Shown: positions 38,958 through 48,728 of the stretch, one piece after another
Layout of the letters: each line of letters begins with the position of its first letter
How positions within the stretch are numbered: the first letter of the stretch is position 1
Assembly: GCF_030247185.1 (NCBI RefSeq)
Contig: NC_080572.1
Span: 40,215,383-40,279,382 of the forward strand
DNA: 64,000 nucleotides
Source of the DNA: Malaya genurostris
Taxonomy: Eukaryota > Arthropoda > Insecta > Diptera > Culicidae
Direction of reading: 5' to 3'
The notes under the pieces: generated by a model
Database searches by the model: none
What the model saw: only the letters and a program-made list of their open reading frames with translations
Told to the model about the DNA's origin: nothing
Position numbers and translations under genes: made by a program

Positions 38958-41294
38958 ATGACGATGAGTTTACAAACCTTACACAAGAACATGAATGTGA
39001 GTCATCTCACCATTGGAGAGATTGAGCACGAGCTTCTTATTCGTAATCTTCTGTTCCGTAAAGTTGACCATGAAAGTATCAAACGTAGAAAGCTGAAAGA
39101 TAGAATGAAAGAAGAGAGAGATATGGGAGTGGTGTCCACAGCGTTTGCAAGAACGTGGAGATCGGCAGAAGATGAGATTGCTGTGATAAGCTCAAATCTC
39201 ACAGCGATCGCGGAGCTCTTAGATTGCCCAAGATCAGATGCTAGGCAGATCGAAAAGCTCAAAACTAGATTGATACATTACCATGTTCGAACGGCTCTGT
39301 TGTCCATGGCAATGGATGCGCGTAAATACAAGTCACAAGTAGAATCGATCGAAGAACAGATCGACACTATGTTCCATAAACACTTCTCTTTGCCGTCTGT
39401 TTCCGGTGAAAGTGAGGCAGCAATAAAGCCAGTAAACACAAGTATTTCTCAGGCCCTAGAAGAAGTTAGAAGTGAAATAGCAGTCTTAAATGAAACGGTT
39501 GTCGCGTTAGAAGAGGAAGACTTAGTGGTGAGTACAGCGGAAGAAGGGACAGGACCGAAATCAATAGAATATAGAATACATGAAATGGAATCTTCTATGA
39601 GAAGAGCGGAAGAGATTCTGAGCAAGTTAACTGAGTACGAAGAGGGAAAAGTTGAAAATATAGGACACCTTGTAAGGGCATTTAAAGATTTCGTTCTACA
39701 AACATCTAATCAAGAGAAAACTAGACGTGAGCAAGAAATAGAGGTCGAAAAAGAGAGGAAAAGAGAGGCAGAATTAAACATTGAAAGGAAAAAGAAGTTA
39801 GAGAGATTGTTGGTAGAATTATATGAAAAAGTCAAGTGCGAATCGGCGGGGGGAAAATCGCTTGAACTACCTAGCGACTCCTTCAAAAAGAATCAGAATG
39901 GGAAAGAATCGTTGAAAAGTCAGGAGAGCAATTTAAAATCAAAAACTAACCAGGGTAAAATGAGCATATTAGAATCGAACAGCAGCGATAGAGATTCAAC
40001 TTCTAATACGGATGTGTCGGAATCTGAGCAAGCTCGGATGTTACTGTGGGCAAGTAGAAGAAGAAAAGAATTATCAGAGAGCTCCTCAACGGAAATGCAT
40101 AATTGCGAACCGAGGAGAACAAGTAGACTTCGTAGGAAGTACAGAAACGTGGAGAGAAAAAAAAAGAAGTTAGTAAAGTTTAGTTCACCTGCTGAATCGA
40201 CACGATCTTCTGAGTCCGAAAGCATGAGTTCTGATAGTAATAGTTCATTAGATCCTTATGAAAAAAGAAGGAAAAGGAAGTATAGAAAAGAGAACATAAG
40301 TTATAGAAAGAATAGGAAGGAACCAATGAAAAGGATTCCAATTTTCGAATGGAGACTCAAATATGATGGAAAAGATGGGGGGCGAAAATTAGCTGAGTTT
40401 TTGAAAGAGATCAAAATGAGATGTAGATCCGAGGAGGTAACAGATCGCGAACTTTTTCGGGCTGCCATCCATTTGTTTACTGGTCGTGCCAAGGATTGGT
40501 ACATTGAGGGAATTGAAAATAGAGACTTTCGAAATTGGTCGGAGTTGAAAAAGGAATTGAAACGAGAGTTTCTCCCTCCCGACTTAGATTTCCAGCTCGA
40601 AGTACAAGCAACGAATCGCCGTCAGGCTAGAGGAGAAAAATTTGCTGATTATTTCCACGAAATGCAGAAAATTTTCCAATCTATGACTAAAGCGATTTCA
40701 GATAGACGAAAATTCAATATAATCTGGCGAAACATGCGTCATGATTATAAAAACGCTCTAACGGGAGCAAATATCAGATCTCTTAGTAAGCTCAGAAAAT
40801 ATGGTAGGATTGTAGACGAGAATAATGTAAATCTTTATCAAAGATCGATTGATAGCTCTAATCAGTTGCGTCACAATCACGTTAACGAATTGGAAACTGA
40901 TGGTCGATCAAAACAAAAAAATATGTCGAGCACTTCAACGAAGAATACACGAAATTTTACCAATACCAAGAAAGATTTAGAGAAAGGCGCAGCAGAGCAC
41001 AGAAAGATAGAACAGGAGATGCAGGATAGAAAAAAAATGTCCGCCAAAATAGACAGTCAGCAGGAAAACGGAAAAGAGGAGCCTATGGAAGGCTCATGTA
41101 AAGGTACCCTACTTACTTTGGTTCAACAGTATGTACGCCCACCTATTGGAACCTGCTACAACTGTCGTAAAATGGGACACCATTACGTCGAATGTCCAGT
41201 CGAAAGGCAAAAGTTTTGTCGTCTCTGTGGCTTCGCGGATGTTTTCACTAGCGCGTGTCCATTTTGTCAAAAAAATGCCACGAGTTCAGTTTAA
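38958..41294 (+). CDS. gag: Gag polyprotein of Ty3/gypsy element
   Basis: The structural protein of the retrotransposon particle, 778 residues from the first in-frame ATG (38958, closely followed by another at 38964). The frame is open further upstream to 38847 but lacks ATG there. The first 450 residues are long and charged, with helix-forming Lys/Glu-rich stretches and Ser-rich patches; such a long N-terminal part is unusual, since many Ty3 Gags are 300-500 residues in all. A capsid-type domain follows (about residues 458-640: FEWRLKYDGKDGG, AIHLFTGRAKDWY). A zinc knuckle CYNCRKMGHHYVEC (C-X2-C-X4-H-X4-C) begins near residue 733, with a second Cys cluster after it. The final codons overlap pol in the -1 frame at a frameshift signal. 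Confidence 0.93.
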   Translation: MTMSLQTLHKNMNVSHLTIGEIEHELLIRNLLFRKVDHESIKRRKLKDRMKEERDMGVVSTAFARTWRSAEDEIAVISSNLTAIAELLDCPRSDARQIEKLKTRLIHYHVRTALLSMAMDARKYKSQVESIEEQIDTMFHKHFSLPSVSGESEAAIKPVNTSISQALEEVRSEIAVLNETVVALEEEDLVVSTAEEGTGPKSIEYRIHEMESSMRRAEEILSKLTEYEEGKVENIGHLVRAFKDFVLQTSNQEKTRREQEIEVEKERKREAELNIERKKKLERLLVELYEKVKCESAGGKSLELPSDSFKKNQNGKESLKSQESNLKSKTNQGKMSILESNSSDRDSTSNTDVSESEQARMLLWASRRRKELSESSSTEMHNCEPRRTSRLRRKYRNVERKKKKLVKFSSPAESTRSSESESMSSDSNSSLDPYEKRRKRKYRKENISYRKNRKEPMKRIPIFEWRLKYDGKDGGRKLAEFLKEIKMRCRSEEVTDRELFRAAIHLFTGRAKDWYIEGIENRDFRNWSELKKELKREFLPPDLDFQLEVQATNRRQARGEKFADYFHEMQKIFQSMTKAISDRRKFNIIWRNMRHDYKNALTGANIRSLSKLRKYGRIVDENNVNLYQRSIDSSNQLRHNHVNELETDGRSKQKNMSSTSTKNTRNFTNTKKDLEKGAAEHRKIEQEMQDRKKMSAKIDSQQENGKEEPMEGSCKGTLLTLVQQYVRPPIGTCYNCRKMGHHYVECPVERQKFCRLCGFADVFTSACPFCQKNATSSV

Positions 41295-44200
41295 GGAAGG
41301 AAACTGAACTGACACATTTAACTCCTTCCAACCAGACTGAACTAAAATTAAAGTTACACGGTTTCAAACCCGTAGTAGAAAATGATTATTTCACCAATAC
41401 TGAAATAGGAGAATGCTTAGTTGAAGTAAAGGGAGATAATAGGCCTTTTGCGAGAGTGTCTATAATGGGTATCGAATTAATCGGGCTCCTAGATAGTGGA
41501 GCTCAGAGATCAGTTCTGGGTACAGGATCAGAGAAATTTTTAAGAGAGACGAAATTAAAGCTTTGGCCTTCGTCAATGACCGTAAAAACGGCTGACGGTA
41601 AACAGGTCCCCGTCAAAGGCTATGTAGACCTCCCCATTACTTTCAACAACATCACTCGAATTATTCCAGTTTTAGTAGCACCAGAACTTCGCCGTAGGCT
41701 TATTTTAGGCTATGGGGACTTCTGGGAAGCTTTTCATATAAAACCGACCATCGACACTGACTCTAAAATAGTATATCAAGACGAAATTATAAATGAGCAT
41801 AGCGATGAGCTCACGACAGAGCAAATCGCTGCATTGGAAGACGTAAAATCTTCATTCAAAATTGCTATAGAGGGAGAAAAGTTAGATGTCACTCCTTTGA
41901 TTTCACATAAAATCGATTTTAAGGAGGAATATAAAGATTCACCGCCAATTCGGATCAATCCATACCCCACATCACCCGAGATTCAGAAAAAAATAAATTT
42001 AGAAGTTGACAAACTTCTATCCCAAAATGTTATTGAAAAAAGTAACAGTGATTGGTCCTTAAGTACTGTCCCGGTTCTAAAACCGACCGGTGAGGTACGT
42101 CTGTGTTTAGACGCGCGCCGTCTCAACGATCGAACACGAAGAGATGCCTATCCCCTTCCCCACCAGGACCGTATACTTAGCAGGTTGGGAGCAAGTAAAT
42201 ATCTGAGCACGATTGACCTAACCAAAGCTTTTCTGCAGATACCACTCCAACCCGAATCGCGCAGGTATACGGCCTTCTCGGTGCTGGGGAGAGGATTGTT
42301 TCAGTTCACCAGATTACCTTTCGGACTAGTAAACAGTCCGGCGAGCTTAGCTCGTCTGATGGATGAGGTACTGGGATACGGTGAACTGGAGCCGTATGTG
42401 TTCGTTTATCTCGATGACATCGTCGTGGTGAGCGACACATTCGAGGCACATCTTCGTAGTCTGCGAGAGGTAGCCAAGCGCTTAAAAACAGCCAATCTAT
42501 CGATCAATATAGATAAATCCAAATTTTGCGTCACTGAACTCCCTTATCTAGGGTACATTCTCTCACCCGAAGGACTTCGGCCCAACCCCGAGAGAATATC
42601 ACCCATAATAAATTATGAGCGACCTTCCTCGATTCGTGCTTTGCGCCGATTCTTAGGGATGGCAAATTATTATAGACGCTTTATCCCATCCTTCAGTGAG
42701 ACGAGTGCGCCACTCACTAATTTACTCCGAAAAAAACCCAAGTCTATCGTGTGGAGTGATGAGGCCGAAGCAGCTTTCCTCAAGATCAAAGAGAATTTAA
42801 TTGCTGCTCCGATACTCAGTAATCCCGATTTCACTTTGCCGTTTAAAATTCAAACAGATGCAAGTGATAGCGCTATTGCGGCAGTGCTAACACAACAGCA
42901 TGCAGATGGAGAGAAAATCATTGCCTATTTCTCTCAAAAGCTAGCTCCGGCTCAGCAAGCTTACGCTGCGGCTGAAAAGGAAGGGTTAGCAGTGCTTTCG
43001 TCGATAGAAAAGTTTCGCCCATATGTTGAGGGAACCCATTTTACCGTGGAGACTGATGCATCAGCTCTCACCCATATAATGAAGGGGAAGTGGCGAACGT
43101 CATCTCGGCTGAGCAGATGGAGCATTGAGCTCCAAGGTTATGACCTTGAAATCAAGCATCGTCGCGGTAAAGATAACATCATACCTGATGCTTTGTCTCG
43201 AGCGGTCGAAGCAATAGACGTTGGTAATTCGACTGATAGCTGGTATATCGAGTTATTTCAAAAGGTCAAAGAATCACCAGATATCTATTTGGACCATAAA
43301 ATAGAAAACGGAAAATTATACAAGTTCGTACCGGCAAAAACGGATGTTTTGGATTACCGGTACGAGTGGAAGCTGTGTGTTCCCGAAAGTCTTCGATATG
43401 GAATACTTCATAAGGAACATGATCAAGCTTTCCACATTGGTTCTGAGAAACTGATTGATAGAGTGAGACAGCGCTATTTCTGGCCGAACATGGTGACGGT
43501 CATTAAGAAATATGTGCAAAAATGTCAGGCCTGCAAAGAGTTTAAGCCCTCCAATGTCTCTCAGCATCCCGCAATGGGTCAACCTAGGCTAACCACGAAA
43601 CCATTCCAGATTCTGGCCGTTGATTTTATTCAGTCGTTGCCAAGAAGTAAATCTGGAAATATGCATCTATTGGTTCTTCTCGACATTTTTTCCAAATGGA
43701 CAATTTTGATACCTGTCAAAAAAATTTCAACGGGACAAGTGATCAAAATACTTGAGGAACAGTGGTTCCGCCGTTACTCGGTTCCGGAAGTTCTCATAAG
43801 TGACAATGCGAGTTGTTTTGTGAGCAAAGATTTTCAATCTTTTCTACAAAAATATGAAATCCGACACTGGACCAACGCACGGCACCACTCTCAGGCTAAT
43901 CCGGTAGAGCGATTGAACCGGAGCATCAATGCCTGTATTAGAACGTACGTAAAATCCGATCAGCGCCTGTGGGATAGCCGAATTTCCGAAGTTGAGTACA
44001 CAATAAACAACACTAGACACTCTTCAACTGGTTTTACACCGTTTTATATTCTTCATGGTCACGAAAGCGTTGCCAGGGGAGAAGAGCACAAATTGGATGT
44101 TGATAACATGGACCTCTCCGAAAAAGAGAGAGCCGAGAAGAAATCGCAAATTGATAATACGATTTTTAATATTGTTTCGAAAAACCTTGGGAAAGCATAT

Positions 44201-44458
44201 AATAAGAGTAGCAGGAACTACAATCTCAGATTCCGTAAAGCTGCTCCAATCTATCGGGTAGGACAGAAGGTTTTCAAACGAAATTTCGCACAGTCATCCG
44301 CAGCCGGATCATATAATGCTAAGTTGGGACCAGCATACATCCCATGCACGGTCATTGCCAGAAGAGGCACTAGTTCCTATGAACTGGTCGATGAAAGCGG
44401 TAAGAACTTAGGCATTTTCTCTTCGGTAGATCTCAAGCCGGGAAATGTCGACTCGTGA
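41255..44458 (+). CDS. pol: Pol polyprotein (protease, RT, RNase H, integrase)
   Basis: The frame is -1 relative to gag and opens without an ATG (41255 is GTG), so it should be made as a Gag-Pol fusion from the shift at 41270-41276. Domains in order: aspartic protease with LLDSGAQ (Asp at 41492); reverse transcriptase with YLSTIDLTKAFLQIPL and the catalytic YLDD at 42407-42418; RNase H with TDASD (near 42853) and TDASALTHI; integrase with an HHCC zinc finger (H..H..CQAC near 43411-43530) and a D-D-E core (AVDFIQ near 43616, ISDNASC near 43798, NPVERLN near 43900). The C-terminus has a GPY/F-like module (GPAYIP). About 1060 residues, with all catalytic residues present and no stops. Integrase after RT marks Ty3/gypsy. 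Confidence 0.97.
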   Translation: MSILSKKCHEFSLRKETELTHLTPSNQTELKLKLHGFKPVVENDYFTNTEIGECLVEVKGDNRPFARVSIMGIELIGLLDSGAQRSVLGTGSEKFLRETKLKLWPSSMTVKTADGKQVPVKGYVDLPITFNNITRIIPVLVAPELRRRLILGYGDFWEAFHIKPTIDTDSKIVYQDEIINEHSDELTTEQIAALEDVKSSFKIAIEGEKLDVTPLISHKIDFKEEYKDSPPIRINPYPTSPEIQKKINLEVDKLLSQNVIEKSNSDWSLSTVPVLKPTGEVRLCLDARRLNDRTRRDAYPLPHQDRILSRLGASKYLSTIDLTKAFLQIPLQPESRRYTAFSVLGRGLFQFTRLPFGLVNSPASLARLMDEVLGYGELEPYVFVYLDDIVVVSDTFEAHLRSLREVAKRLKTANLSINIDKSKFCVTELPYLGYILSPEGLRPNPERISPIINYERPSSIRALRRFLGMANYYRRFIPSFSETSAPLTNLLRKKPKSIVWSDEAEAAFLKIKENLIAAPILSNPDFTLPFKIQTDASDSAIAAVLTQQHADGEKIIAYFSQKLAPAQQAYAAAEKEGLAVLSSIEKFRPYVEGTHFTVETDASALTHIMKGKWRTSSRLSRWSIELQGYDLEIKHRRGKDNIIPDALSRAVEAIDVGNSTDSWYIELFQKVKESPDIYLDHKIENGKLYKFVPAKTDVLDYRYEWKLCVPESLRYGILHKEHDQAFHIGSEKLIDRVRQRYFWPNMVTVIKKYVQKCQACKEFKPSNVSQHPAMGQPRLTTKPFQILAVDFIQSLPRSKSGNMHLLVLLDIFSKWTILIPVKKISTGQVIKILEEQWFRRYSVPEVLISDNASCFVSKDFQSFLQKYEIRHWTNARHHSQANPVERLNRSINACIRTYVKSDQRLWDSRISEVEYTINNTRHSSTGFTPFYILHGHESVARGEEHKLDVDNMDLSEKERAEKKSQIDNTIFNIVSKNLGKAYNKSSRNYNLRFRKAAPIYRVGQKVFKRNFAQSSAAGSYNAKLGPAYIPCTVIARRGTSSYELVDESGKNLGIFSSVDLKPGNVDS
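41270..41329 (+). promoter_or_regulatory. -1 frameshift signal: slippery site plus pseudoknot
   Basis: The heptamer A AAA AAT (41270-41276) is in the gag phase required for simultaneous slippage. After a 6-base spacer comes a perfect 10-bp stem (41283-41292 with 41301-41310). The loop GGAAGG (41295-41300) is exactly complementary to CCTTCC at 41324-41329, giving an H-type pseudoknot with a 2-base first loop and 13-base last loop. The gag stop TAA (41292-41294) lies inside the structure. Slippage puts ribosomes into the pol frame. These are the textbook spacing rules for retroviral -1 frameshifting; folding was done by eye. Confidence 0.88.
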
Positions 44459-45203
44459 GAATTCCTCTGGATTAAAATAGTTAAACTCTGCATGAGAATT
44501 CTTTAACTATGGTCTATTGTTGTATAATCATTTCCATATATATAAACTGTAGCATAGAGAGAGCTAGCGAGTTTGGTGACAAAAACAACTGCCGGTCACG
44601 TTAGGTGATCTAATTTCAATACCACCCTTTTATTGTAACTTGCTATCTGAGAGCATATTGAGCACATATCGAATAATACCGAAAGATATCAACAGAACCG
44701 ACCAATGAAGTTCTATATGCTGCCTTGAAGTTTTTCTTAAACCGGTTTATCTTCGTTATGCTATCAGGAAGCGACACGATAATCAAATTTGAATACCCCT
44801 AATAGATCGAACCCCGCATTTCCCACCGATCAGTATTGCACCGTTTTCTCTCACTAGATAGACCATTAGCTGGGATCGGCAATAGTTGTTTAAAGCTCGT
44901 CATCAGAGATAATTCGCATCACATTATAAAGAGAGTGATCAGTAACTTATCTCCCCATTAATCAATGGAGATTATGGTAAGGTAATCAAGGTCGATTAAA
45001 TGATTTGAGAGTATGAGGTGTCAGTAAATGCAATTTGGCTCTTATTGAAACAATCAAATTATTTGAGTGGCTGAATGCTGGAGTATTACTTCTTTTAACA
45101 GTCGGGATTTGCAAAAAAAAAAAGCAAAAATTAAACCCTGAGCCCACGATTACTACAACCAAGTTTTTCAATAAATTAATTACGTTTCGTAATTAATTTA
45201 TTT
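44459..45203 (+). other. Retrotransposon 3' internal region, no env
   Basis: About 745 bp between the pol stop and purine tract, without an open frame that could encode an envelope. The element is thus of the non-enveloped type. Confidence 0.7.
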
Positions 45204-45221
45204 AGGGGGAGTGTGAGGTAG
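45204..45221 (+). other. Polypurine tract
   Basis: AGGGGGA followed by a purine-rich run ends directly at the 3' LTR; it is the expected primer for plus-strand synthesis. Confidence 0.75.
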
Positions 45222-46449
45222 TGTTACCGTTTCGAGTTGTACACCCTATCATGCCCCTATAGGAGCACTGCTGGAGAACTAGGGATACTAGAGTTCATCA
45301 TGAATTTGTTTTATATTCGTGTTAGGATGGGCATGCGTTTTGGTTTTATTTATATATTGTAAATTTATATTAAAATATATTCATTCTATTGTAAAATATA
45401 AGTTACTAATAATTATCAGAGATAGAATAACAGAACATAAAGTTTACATTGTCAAACATTCAAATATGTATAAATAAGCAATTGTAAATATTGTACTAAA
45501 ATCTAGAGCTAAAAACTAAAACACTACAAATACACTACACGAAAATTGCTGCACTATGCACCTGAAAAAAACCAGTTCAGTGGAGATGATCCGGTAGAGA
45601 GCTTGATAGGCTAGAATTGAAGGGTCCAGTCGGTCTTATTGAACAGATAGCCAACGTGAATGGTCGTTAGTCAACCGACCTGGTGTCTTCAACATAAAAG
45701 TTCATATAAGTCTTATATAAAAGTTCAAATAAGTATAAAAAGCAAGACAGTTTGGAATCACCTGAAAGTGAAAACCTCAGTTCTAGTGAATTGATAGACG
45801 AAAGTCAGGTAAATTAGTACGAAAAACTTGCTTTCTAGTCGAGTCCTAACCTCAAGCTTCTCTACCACCACGCTAGGACCCATTATAATACTATTAAATT
45901 ATCGGCTTGGTACGCACTACCGCGGTTCACTTCAACCTTCGAGGTCGTATGCGTTCACTGGGGAAGCTACGACGGGTTACAGATTATTCCCAAGCCCGAT
46001 ATCCCCAAATCTGAACACCCTGCTAAAGCGGTCCACTGAAGCTGTCCGTCTACCATCTTTGAGGACGTACGCGCTCGAGAAGGAGGCTACGTCAATCTGG
46101 ACAATAACGTAACATCGCATTCGAGATCCCGGAAAGCATAGTAGCAGAGCAGCAGAGCAGAAGGTCGGCCGACCACGAGCACAACCAGGATACATCATCA
46201 CCCACACACACACCCACACACCTTAGTGAGTAGAATATATGTTAAAAAACAAGATAAGTGAGTGTTTAAACTAAATATATCCGAACTCTTGATTTCTAAG
46301 TAGACTCGGAGCCGACCTTGAGAGCCTTCGAGTTTCTCCAGATCGAGCTGGTGCAAGAAAAGAGACCGTGAGAGTCCACCCCAGACGGTCCCCGTGGCTT
46401 GACCAGGGACTAGGGGTAAACTTTACTCTGGCCGTCTGCCACAGTAACA
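45222..46449 (+). repeat. 3' LTR
   Basis: 1228 bp, about 99.6% identical to the 5' LTR, ending in GTAACA before the TAAT duplication. Confidence 0.96.
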
Positions 46450-46707
46450 TAATTTATATTGATTCATTTACCCGAACAAATTTTTGTTAATAACTATTTA
46501 TTGGAATATGAGTTAAAATTAAATTATTAAAATTTAAATTGGGTGTTTAGCCACAAGTGATGTGTTTTCAGCCCTATTATATACATGATTTGGTTATTAC
46601 CATGAAGACATAATTTTCTTCCGCAATTCTTTGATTTTTATGTAGGGAAAATTCTAAACCTACTTGTATTGTGAAATGGGGAAGAGGAACTTATATACTA
46701 ACTTACT

Positions 46708-48727
46708 AACTAATACAGAGAGCGAATCGATTCAATTGAAGATTGCATCGATTTTTGTCGGAATTTGCTTATAATATTATGTGACATTACATCTAATGGT
46801 TCTATATTTGTGAGTCTGTGTAACTCATTTGTACTAAACCAGGGTGGACGCTTCAAAATCATTTTCAGAATTTTATTCTGAATCCTTTGAAGCGTTTTCT
46901 TCCTGGTGGAACAACAATTTGACCAAATTGGTACTGCATAAAGCATGGCTGGTCTGAAAATTTGTTTATAAATTAACAATTTGTTTTTAGACAGAGCTTA
47001 GAATTTCTGTTTATAAGAGGGTATAAACATTTAATATATTCATTACATCTTGTCCTTGGATTGGATTCCTTCAATGTGATCTTTGAAAGTGAGTTTTTTG
47101 TCATTCGTTATACCTAAGTATTTTGCCTGATCAGACCATGTCAATTCCAAGCCATTCAATTTGAGAATGTGATTATTGTTTGGTTCAAGAAAAGAAGCTC
47201 TTGGCTTATGAGGAAAGATAATTAATTGCGTTTTTGCTGCATTTGGTTTAATTTTCCATGTTGACAGATAATCACTGAAAATATTTAAACTTCTTTGTAG
47301 GCGCCTGCAGATCACTCTTAGATTTCTACCTGTGGCTAACAGACTTGTGTCGTCACAGAAAAGCGATTTTTGACAACCAACGGGTAGATTTGGAAGATCA
47401 GAAATGAAAATATTATACAAGATTGAAGCTACGCTCGAACCCTGCGGAACACCAGCTCGTACGGGTAGCAATTCAGATTTACAATTCTGATAGTTAACCT
47501 GAAGAGTACGATGAATTAAATAATTTTGAATCATTTTGATCAAATGAATAGGAAACTGGAAATCAGACATTTTTGCTATTAAACCTTTGTGCCAAACACT
47601 GTCGAATGCTTTTTCTATGTCTAGAAGAGCAACTCCAGTGGATAACCCAGAAGATTTATTTGATTTTATCATGTTCGTTACTCTGACAAGTTGATGAGTA
47701 GTTGAATGTTCATGACGAAATCCAAACTGCTCTGGTAAAAAAATTGAATTCTCATTTATAAGAGACATCATTCTTAACAAGATAATTTTTTCAAAAAGTT
47801 TACTGAAAGTAAACTAATTGGTCGATAACTTGATGTTTCTGCTGGGTTTTTATCAGGTTTGAGGATAGAAATTACTTTAGCGTTTTTCCATCTTTTAGGG
47901 AAGTAAGCTAATGAAAAACAAGAGTCTCAAGGTAGCATCGGGAAGATTTTTAATAAGAATATTAAAGATTCCATCATTACCAGGAGCCTTCATATTTTTA
48001 AGTTTAGTAATAATAGATTTAATTTCATCAAAATTTGTCTTAGTAATGTCCTCTTGTAATAACACTTGAGTTGAAATATGATCATATTTCAGTGAGACTT
48101 CATTTTCAATAGGACTCACAACGTTCAAATTAAAATTGCGCTCACTCTCGAACTGCTGAGCAAATTTTTGAGCTTTTTCGACATTTGTAAGAAGTATTTG
48201 ATTTCCTTCCTTGAGAGCAGGAATTGGTTTCTGAGGTTTCTTAAAAACCTTAGAAAGTTTCCAGAAAGGTTTAGAATATGGTTTAATTTGATGTTGATAT
48301 TGTCGTCGAAGATCATTCTTCAACCAAATGAGTAGTCAAGATTGTCATGGATGATAAGAGAATTTAATTTAGTTTTGAGGTTTGGGATCTGAAAGAGCTA
48401 GATAGCTTCGATAACGTAATGATTCAAATTATCTATTGCTGTGTCGATGTCTGCAGAATTTTCTAAAATAGTTTCATGATCCACATGATTTTCAATGTGA
48501 GATCTGTAATCCAACCAATTAGCTTTATGATAGTTGAATATAGAACTAATTGGATTAATTATAGCTTTGTTGGAAAATCTGAATGTTACAGGAAGACATT
48601 CTGAGTCAAAGTCAGCATGTTTTATCGGTTCACTACAAATGTGATTTTGATCTATTAGAACCAGATCAATTGTAGAGGGATTTTTCACGGAAGAGAAGCA
48701 ATGCAAATTATTGAGATAGAGAACTGT
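46708..48727 (-). pseudogene. Jockey-type LINE ORF2: endonuclease C-term, RT
   Basis: Read downward on the minus strand: endonuclease end (VKNPSTIDLVLIDQNHI, 48727-48398), linker (PYSKPFWKLSKVFKKP, KNMKAPGNDGI, 48323-47895), RNWKNAKVISILKPDKNPAE region and RT palm (AFDSVWH, RAGVPQGSSVASILYNIF, 47780-47043), then the C-terminal part IFRPAMLYAVPIWSNC (46979-46710). The RT catalytic box reads FCDDT instead of the family's FADDT, so both aspartates remain but the Ala is changed. Frameshifts fall near 47890, 47785, 48360 and 47000. It cannot make a full protein. Confidence 0.88.
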
Positions 48728-48728
48728 A

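Larger units (their letters stand above)
37300..46449 (+). mobile_element. Complete Ty3/gypsy LTR retrotransposon (9150 bp)
   Basis: Two LTRs of 1230 and 1228 bp flank an internal region with a primer-binding site, gag, pol and a purine tract. The element begins TGTTAC and ends GTAACA. The four bases TAAT on each side (37296-37299 and 46450-46453) form the target duplication. Domain order in pol (protease, reverse transcriptase, RNase H, integrase) places it in Ty3/gypsy (Metaviridae), not Ty1/copia. There is no env-like frame between the pol stop (44458) and the purine tract. The LTRs differ at only about four positions plus one A-run, so insertion was recent. Both frames are open, so it may be competent for transposition. 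Confidence 0.97.

Noticed and set aside
41255..41257. GTG as an independent pol start
   Set aside because: GTG initiation is not expected here, and the frameshift signal explains pol expression.
44459..45203. env gene of the LTR element
   Set aside because: No open frame of useful length on the plus strand, and no signal peptide or membrane segment.
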